Source: Enterovirga sp.
GTDB taxonomy: Bacteria; Pseudomonadota; Alphaproteobacteria; Rhizobiales; Beijerinckiaceae
Reading direction: 5' to 3'
Assembly (NCBI GenBank): GCA_028290385.1
Contig: JAQGJZ010000078.1
Coordinates: forward strand, 1-10,246
Length of the DNA stretch: 10,246 nt
The notes under the pieces are model-generated. The model was not told where the DNA came from and did not search any database. It saw nothing but the letters and a program-made list of their open reading frames with translations. The translations under genes and the position numbers were made by a program. How positions within the stretch are numbered: position 1 is the stretch's first letter; each line of letters opens with the position of its first letter. Of this stretch, positions 5,972-10,246 are shown piece by piece.

Positions 5972-7686
5972 CGCACGCGCCAGCGCTGCAGGCGCGCGAA
6001 GACGAAGCGCGACAGGCCGAGCTGGGCGAGCTTGGCGCCGATCGCGGTCAGGACGATCGCGCTCGCCATCGCGGCCGCGGCCGAGGTGGTGCCGGCCTCG
6101 TCCATATGGACGATCGCGACGGAGGCGAGCTTCGTCTCCGCCCCGTAGAGGAAGATCACGGCCGAAACCGTCGTCATTCCGTTCACGAACAGATAGACGG
6201 CAATATCGAGGATGGCCGGCATCGAGATCGGCACGGTGACGCGGGCAAAGGTCACCCAGAACGGGATTTTGAGCGAGGCGGACACCGCCTCGAACTCGCC
6301 GTCGAGGTTCTTCAGCGCCGTCGTGGCCGTCATGTGGGCGACGGTGTAGAAATGCGCGACCGAGTTGATGACGAGGATCGCGAGCGTTCCGTAGAGCCAG
6401 TTCAGCGGGTTCGACGGGGCATTAAAGAAGAACACATAGCCGAGCCCGATGACGAGGCCCGGTACGGCCATGGGCAGCATCGCCAAAAACTGCGCGAAGA
6501 AGCGGCCCGCCCCGAACTGCTTCGTCTTCTCGATCAGGTAGGCGCCCGTGAAGACGAGGCCGGTGCCGAGAAGCGCCGTCAGCGCCGCCATCTTCAGCGA
6601 CGTCCAGTACGGGTCCCAGCCTGACGGCTCGAAGCGCTCGAAATCGTAGTTCGCCAGCGTCGGGGTCAGGTTGTAGGGCCAGTAGGTGATGAACGAGGCC
6701 CAGACGGCGACGCCGTAGGTGCCGATCACCGTGCCGGCGACCAGGCCGCAGAACACGGTCAGCAGGCTGTCGGCGAGCGGGCGGCGCTTCGGCTCGAGCG
6801 GGACGGCGCGGGCCGACAGCAGCGCCACCTGCCGCCTCTGGACGGTCCGCTCGACCAGGAACGCCAGGATCGCGGGGGCGAGCAGCACGATCCCGACCAC
6901 CGCGCCCATCGGGAAATTCTGCTGCCCGACGACCTGCTTGTAGGCATCCGTCGCGAGCACGTTGAACTGGCCGCCGATCACCTTCGGGATGCCGAAATCG
7001 GTCACCACGAGGGTGAACACCACGAAGGCGGAGCTGATCAGGCCGTAGCGGGCGCCCGGCAGCGTCACGGTGCGGAACACCCGCGCGGGCCGCGTGCCGA
7101 GCGCCTCGGCGGCCTCGTAGAGGCGCCCATCCGCCAGCGCGAGGGCGGCGACGTTGATCACCAGCGCATGCGGCAGCGCATACAGGATCTCCGCGATCAC
7201 GATCCCGATCGGGCCGTAGATCGAGTTTCCGAACAGCGCGCCGCGGAGAAAGCCTTGGTTGCCGAAGATGTAGGTGAGCGAGATCGCGGCGAGCAGCGAG
7301 GGGGCGAAGACCGGCAGCAGCGCCGCCGCATAGAACAGGCCCTTCAGCCGCATGCGGCTGCGCGTCAGCGCATACGCGTAGGTGAAGGCCAGGGGCACGA
7401 CGATCGCGGTTGCGAGCGCCGCGACCGCGACGCTGTTGAACAGCGACGCGACCAGCGTCGGGGTGGAAAAGTAGGTCGCGAAGTTGCGCAGGCCCACAAA
7501 GGCGCCGCTCCCGTCCTCCACGCTCTTCGACAGCAGCGAGGCGAGCGGAAGCGCGATGATGCCGAGGAGCAGGGCCACGAGAAGCAGGATGAGCAGGCGC
7601 GCGACCGCAGCCTCGCTGAGGCTCATCCGGCGCGGATGCGGCGCGGCTCCGGTCAGGATGGCACCGCCTGCCACGGCCTCGGCCAC
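5968..7686 (-). CDS. phnU2: 2-aminoethylphosphonate ABC transporter permease, fused double permease (PhnU2/AepW-like)
   Basis: A 572-residue inner-membrane protein with two BPD-transporter permease domains in one chain, as in the FbpB/TIGR03262 type. About six membrane segments lie in each half (roughly 30-280 and 310-560). Each half keeps the cytoplasmic EAA loop that docks on the ATPase: EAAEALGTRPARVFRTVTLP (191-210), and EAVSASLKIPFWVTFARVTV beginning at 466. One ATPase homodimer would serve this single polypeptide. The chosen start is GTG at 7686, two bases after the ATPase stop, with GAGG 7 nt upstream. An ATG at 7626 (Met21) would give 552 residues, close to the family's usual size and starting just before the first membrane segment, but lacks a good ribosome-binding site. 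It overlaps the FAD oxidoreductase gene by 4 nt. Import of AEP-type phosphonates is inferred from family and neighbours. Confidence 0.9.
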   Translation of the reverse strand: MAEAVAGGAILTGAAPHPRRMSLSEAAVARLLILLLVALLLGIIALPLASLLSKSVEDGSGAFVGLRNFATYFSTPTLVASLFNSVAVAALATAIVVPLAFTYAYALTRSRMRLKGLFYAAALLPVFAPSLLAAISLTYIFGNQGFLRGALFGNSIYGPIGIVIAEILYALPHALVINVAALALADGRLYEAAEALGTRPARVFRTVTLPGARYGLISSAFVVFTLVVTDFGIPKVIGGQFNVLATDAYKQVVGQQNFPMGAVVGIVLLAPAILAFLVERTVQRRQVALLSARAVPLEPKRRPLADSLLTVFCGLVAGTVIGTYGVAVWASFITYWPYNLTPTLANYDFERFEPSGWDPYWTSLKMAALTALLGTGLVFTGAYLIEKTKQFGAGRFFAQFLAMLPMAVPGLVIGLGYVFFFNAPSNPLNWLYGTLAILVINSVAHFYTVAHMTATTALKNLDGEFEAVSASLKIPFWVTFARVTVPISMPAILDIAVYLFVNGMTTVSAVIFLYGAETKLASVAIVHMDEAGTTSAAAAMASAIVLTAIGAKLAQLGLSRFVFARLQRWRVR

Positions 7687-7688
7687 GC

Positions 7689-8771
7689 TCAGGCCTCGAC
7701 CGGAAACAGCCTGATGGACTCGGGCGGCAGCGCGACAAGGATCGTCTGCCCCGGGGCCATGCCGAGATCGCGCATGAGGTTGGCGGAAAAGTCGGCCGTG
7801 ATCGGCGTCGCGCCGGCATGGTCCGGCGCGAGCCGGGCCCGGCAATAGGCGCCGAGAAACTCCAGGCCGTCGATGCGGACGCTGAGCGCGTTCGCGTCCT
7901 GCGCCTGCACGCCCCTGACCCGGATCTCCTCCGGCCGGAAGCCCAGCTTGACCCGGGCGCCCGGCAGAAAGCCGCGTTCGCCGGCGCAATCCAGCACGAT
8001 CGAACCGGCCTGGACGCGCTGCGGACCGGTCACGACGCCGTCCAGGAAGGTCATGGCGCCGATGAAATCGGCCACGAAGGGCGTCACCGGGCGCTGGTAG
8101 ATGTCGGACGGCGTGCCGACCTGCTCGATCGCGCCGCGGTTCATCACCACGATCCGGTCGGCCATCGCGAGCGCTTCCTCCTGGTCGTGCGTGACCATGA
8201 TGGTGGTCACGCCGAGCCGCCGCTGCAGGTCGCGGATCTCCTCGCGCAATCGCACCCGCACCTTGGCGTCGAGGGCGGAGAGCGGCTCGTCGAGCAGCAG
8301 CAGCGAGGGCGAGGTGGCGAGCGCGCGGGCGAGCGCGACCCGCTTCTGCTGCCCGCCGGACAACTTCACCGGGTATTTGGTGCCCTGCTCGGGCATGCCG
8401 ACAAGGGCGAGGAGCTCGCGCACCCGGCTTTCGCGGGCAGCCCGCCGCATGCGGAGGTTGACCAGCCCGTAGCCGACGTTCTGCGACACGGTGAGGTTCG
8501 GAAACAGGGCGTAGGACTGGAACACGATGCCGAAATCGCGCTCCGCGGGCGGCGCGCGCGACACGTCCCGGCCGGCCATCCAGATCGCGCCCTCGTCGTG
8601 CCGGTCGAGCCCTGCGATCGCGCGGAGCAGGGTCGTTTTTCCGCAGCCGGACGGGCCGAGAAAGCAGACGAACTCCCCGCGCTGCACCTCGAGGTCGATC
8701 CCGTCCAGCGCCGTGAAGGCGCCGAACCGCCGGGTTAGGCCGGCAACCCGCAGGAACGGGGCGGTGCTCAT
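7689..8771 (-). CDS. phnT2: 2-aminoethylphosphonate ABC transporter ATP-binding protein (PhnT2/AepV-like)
   Basis: A 360-residue ABC ATPase with all core motifs intact: Walker A GPSGCGKTT (39-47), Q-loop Gln85 (VFQSYALFPNLTV), signature LSGGQQKRVALARA (137-150), Walker B LLLLDEP (157-163), D-loop SALD (165-168) and switch His195 (VTHDQEEA). A C-terminal TOBE-type extension (about 240-356) matches the MalK/PotA/FbpC subgroup that powers binding-protein-dependent import. It lies between the binding protein (41 nt upstream) and the permease (2 nt downstream). The ATG at 8771-8769 gives the standard N-terminus (FLRVAGLTRRFG), though its ribosome-binding site is weak. The ATPase alone could belong to a polyamine, iron or phosphonate importer; the AEP assignment rests on the neighbours and on its resemblance to the TIGR03258 group. 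Confidence 0.92.
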   Translation of the reverse strand: MSTAPFLRVAGLTRRFGAFTALDGIDLEVQRGEFVCFLGPSGCGKTTLLRAIAGLDRHDEGAIWMAGRDVSRAPPAERDFGIVFQSYALFPNLTVSQNVGYGLVNLRMRRAARESRVRELLALVGMPEQGTKYPVKLSGGQQKRVALARALATSPSLLLLDEPLSALDAKVRVRLREEIRDLQRRLGVTTIMVTHDQEEALAMADRIVVMNRGAIEQVGTPSDIYQRPVTPFVADFIGAMTFLDGVVTGPQRVQAGSIVLDCAGERGFLPGARVKLGFRPEEIRVRGVQAQDANALSVRIDGLEFLGAYCRARLAPDHAGATPITADFSANLMRDLGMAPGQTILVALPPESIRLFPVEA

Positions 8772-8812
8772 CGGGTGATGCCCAGCGCGTTCCGCCCCCC
8801 CTGCCGCAGGCG

Positions 8813-9841
8813 TCAGTTCTTCGGCGCCGCCTTGGCTTCGTAGCGCTTCGACCATTCGGCCAGAACGCGCTCGCGGTTCTCGGCCATCCAGCCGAGATCG
8901 TTCTTGATCATCGCCTTTTCGGCACCGGCCGGGTAGTTCGGCGGCGTGTTCTCGACGCCCGGATAGGCGACGATCGCGTAGGTCTTGGAATACAGCTCGT
9001 TCGCCTCCCGGGTAGCGCCCCAATCGGCGACCTTCTTGGCGAGCGCGAGGTTCTTCGTGCCCTTCACGATGCCGAAAGCCTCCTCCTCCCAGCCGACGCC
9101 CTCCTTGGGGAGGATCACGTCGATGGGGGCGCCCTTCGACTTCTCCGAGGCGCCGCGCATGTCGAGCGCGAGCCCGGCGACCCGTTCGCCGCGGGCCGCC
9201 TGCACGCAGGGTGCCGAGCCGGAATGGAGATAGGACGCGATGTTTGCGTGCAGGCCGTCCATGAAGGCCCAGCCCTTCTCCTCCCCCATGCTCTGCAGCC
9301 AGCCCGCCACCATCAGGTAGCCGGTGCCGGAGGAGGCCGGATGGGGCATCACCACCTTGCCCCTGAACTCGGGCTTGGTCAGGTCGGCCCAGGAGCCGGG
9401 GGCGGCGATCTTGTCCTTCGCGGCCTCGGCCGTGTTGAAGCAGACGACGCCCAGGAACGCGTCCATGCCGGTCCAGGTATGCGGCCCCTTGGTGGGCCGG
9501 AACGTGTCCTTCAGCTGGTCGACGCCGGCCGGCTTGTAGTCCTCGAGCAGCCCGGCCTTGTCGAAGACGAGCAGGCTCGAGGCGGCAAGCCCGAGCACCA
9601 TGTCGGCGCGGGGATTGTCCTTCTCGGCCATGAAGCGGGCCGTGATCACGCCCGTGCTGTCGCGGACCCAGACCACCTCGGCCTCGGGCACCTTCGTCTC
9701 GATGGAGCGCTTGAAGGGCGCGAGCTGGTCGTTTTCCAGCGCCGTGTAGATCGTGAGCCGCGTCTTTGTCTGCGCCGCCGCCGCTCCCGCGAGACCGCAT
9801 ACGAGCCCGGCCGTCAGCGCCGCCGTGATCCAGGACCTCAT
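8813..9841 (-). CDS. phnS2: 2-aminoethylphosphonate ABC transporter periplasmic binding protein (PhnS2/AepX-like)
   Basis: A 342-residue secreted solute-binding protein of the Fbp-like (COG1840-type) family. Residues 1-23 form a Sec signal peptide with cleavage after AAA (mature start QTKTRLTIYTALE). The mature part shows the usual two-lobe landmarks: TIYTALENDQ (30-39), the DSTGVITARF segment (61-70), GMDAFLGVVCFN (125-136) and MPHPASSGTGYLM (165-177). In this family the last carries Ser/Thr/Gly groups that hold the phosphonate or phosphate moiety. It lacks the tyrosine pair typical of iron binders at the C-terminal lobe as far as I can judge, which fits an organic anion ligand. The ATG at 9841-9839 has AGGGG 7 nt upstream. 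It is the first transporter gene, 116 nt after phnY. Matches the TIGR03261 group; AEP or a close analogue is the likely ligand, not proven from sequence. Confidence 0.9.
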   Translation of the reverse strand: MRSWITAALTAGLVCGLAGAAAAQTKTRLTIYTALENDQLAPFKRSIETKVPEAEVVWVRDSTGVITARFMAEKDNPRADMVLGLAASSLLVFDKAGLLEDYKPAGVDQLKDTFRPTKGPHTWTGMDAFLGVVCFNTAEAAKDKIAAPGSWADLTKPEFRGKVVMPHPASSGTGYLMVAGWLQSMGEEKGWAFMDGLHANIASYLHSGSAPCVQAARGERVAGLALDMRGASEKSKGAPIDVILPKEGVGWEEEAFGIVKGTKNLALAKKVADWGATREANELYSKTYAIVAYPGVENTPPNYPAGAEKAMIKNDLGWMAENRERVLAEWSKRYEAKAAPKN

Positions 9842-9957
9842 CTCAGCACCCCTGTCGCTCGCGTCCGTGTGACCCGGACCGTTTTGAGCCGCTCGTCAGT
9901 ACACGCCGGGCCGTCGCGGCGGACAAGCCGGAAATTTCACCACATTTGCCAACTTTT
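9842..9957 (-). other. phnY-phnS2 intergenic region (116 bp)
   Basis: No gene is seen. Directly after the phnY stop the DNA is relatively AT-rich and includes the 8-bp palindrome GAAATTTC, then a GC-rich stretch. There is no hairpin followed by a T-run on the minus strand, so I see no intrinsic terminator separating phnY from the transporter genes; read-through is plausible. The binding-protein gene's ribosome-binding site is AGGGG at 9849-9853. Confidence 0.5.
9898..9926 (-). promoter_or_regulatory. Weak candidate internal promoter for the transporter operon
   Basis: On the minus strand TTGTCC (9926-9921) and TGTACT (9903-9898) are 17 bp apart, each matching 4 of 6 sigma-70 consensus bases. 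They would start transcription about 50 nt before the binding-protein ATG. Such matches occur by chance; this is only a pointer. Confidence 0.22.
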
Positions 9958-10246
9958 TCACACGGACCAGGGCATCGACCATGTGCGGACGTTGGTGAAG
10001 CTCTTCATCGCCTCGACCACCCCCTCCTTGTAGCCGAGCCCGGAATCCTTGATCCCGCCGAAGGGCGACATCTCGATCCGGTAGCCCGGCACCTCCCAGA
10101 TGTTCACCGTGCCCACCTCCAGCTCGGCGACGAAGCGCTGAACGTAGTCGAGGCGGTTGGTGCAAACGCCCGAGGACAGCCCATAAGCCGTGGCGTTCGA
10201 CAGTTTGATGACTGCCGCGATGTCGTCCGGGCAGCGGATGATCGGG
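9958..10246 (-). CDS. phnY: Phosphonoacetaldehyde dehydrogenase, C-terminal fragment
   Basis: The last 95 codons of an NAD-dependent aldehyde dehydrogenase enter from the right edge and end at TGA (9960-9958). Visible ALDH landmarks are [21 protein letters not shown] in the first 21 residues, GLSSGVCTN soon after, then [21 protein letters not shown] and [10 protein letters not shown], closing with [12 protein letters not shown]. The [18 protein letters not shown] segment and the FTNV-PW ending closely recall PhnY of Sinorhizobium meliloti, which oxidises phosphonoacetaldehyde to phosphonoacetate for hydrolysis by PhnA. The catalytic Cys and Glu lie outside the window, so activity cannot be judged. 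Being upstream of the AEP importer and amino-phosphonate enzymes supports this role strongly. A related semialdehyde dehydrogenase is the alternative. Confidence 0.88.
   Translation of the reverse strand, partial: PIIRCPDDIAAVIKLSNATAYGLSSGVCTNRLDYVQRFVAELEVGTVNIWEVPGYRIEMSPFGGIKDSGLGYKEGVVEAMKSFTNVRTWSMPWSV

Noticed and set aside
4703..6148. A 481-codon plus-strand open frame opposite the FAD oxidoreductase and permease end
   Set aside because: Composition-driven antisense frame, no domain or ribosome-binding site; the minus-strand genes have full motif sets.
8800..8810. Interrupted palindrome CCTGCCGCAGG with an adjacent run of seven C in the binding protein-ATPase gap
   Set aside because: The stem is only four base pairs with a minimal loop; too short to call a processing hairpin or terminator.
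8772..9800. Apparent fusion of the ATPase with about 340 upstream codons (703-codon frame)
   Set aside because: The upstream part is an out-of-frame reading of the binding-protein gene; the ATPase N-terminus at the ATG at 8771 matches the family.
9896..10165. An 89-codon minus-strand open frame at the right end
   Set aside because: It lies in a different frame from the aldehyde dehydrogenase fragment, whose motifs are unmistakable; the frame is a shadow.

Overview
The window looks like chromosomal DNA of a GC-rich alphaproteobacterium, most likely of the Hyphomicrobiales (Rhizobiales, broadly the Methylobacterium/Microvirga/Bosea type). This is inferred from base composition, codon use and gene families; no marker gene is present. 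No rRNA, tRNA, CRISPR or insertion sequence was seen.

Left part (1-1606). The first 36 codons of a minus-strand glyoxalase/VOC-family dioxygenase-like gene run off the left edge. It is divergent from a plus-strand SLT-type lytic transglycosylase with an unusual N-terminus. The 272-bp gap between them holds a perfect inverted repeat followed, on the minus strand, by a run of six T. The transglycosylase ends one base from the stop codon of the next, convergent gene.

Main part (1608-10246). This is a 2-aminoethylphosphonate (AEP) catabolism locus on the minus strand. In transcription order it contains: the C-terminus of phosphonoacetaldehyde dehydrogenase (phnY, cut by the right edge); the periplasmic binding protein, ATPase and fused double permease of an Fbp-like AEP ABC importer; a FAD-dependent amino-phosphonate oxidoreductase; and a class III PLP enzyme resembling the (R)-1-hydroxy-2-aminoethylphosphonate ammonia-lyase PbfA. 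The last four genes are spaced by 2 nt or overlap by 4 and 1 nt, so they are almost certainly co-translated. An iron-containing alcohol dehydrogenase in the same orientation lies beyond.

Between the PLP enzyme and the alcohol dehydrogenase sits a plus-strand Phd/YefM-VapC (PIN) toxin-antitoxin pair. Two 10-bp tandem palindromic repeats, one helical turn apart, lie just upstream of it and are a probable autoregulatory operator. The pair looks like an insertion into the phosphonate locus.

How it fits together (inference): the importer brings in AEP-type phosphonates. The FAD enzyme oxidatively deaminates AEP or N-methyl-AEP, and the lyase handles the hydroxylated form. Both yield phosphonoacetaldehyde, which PhnY oxidises to phosphonoacetate. 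The alcohol dehydrogenase could add hydroxyethylphosphonate as a further input. Neither phnW (transaminase), phnX/phnA (C-P hydrolases) nor a regulator is visible here; any of these may lie beyond the right edge.
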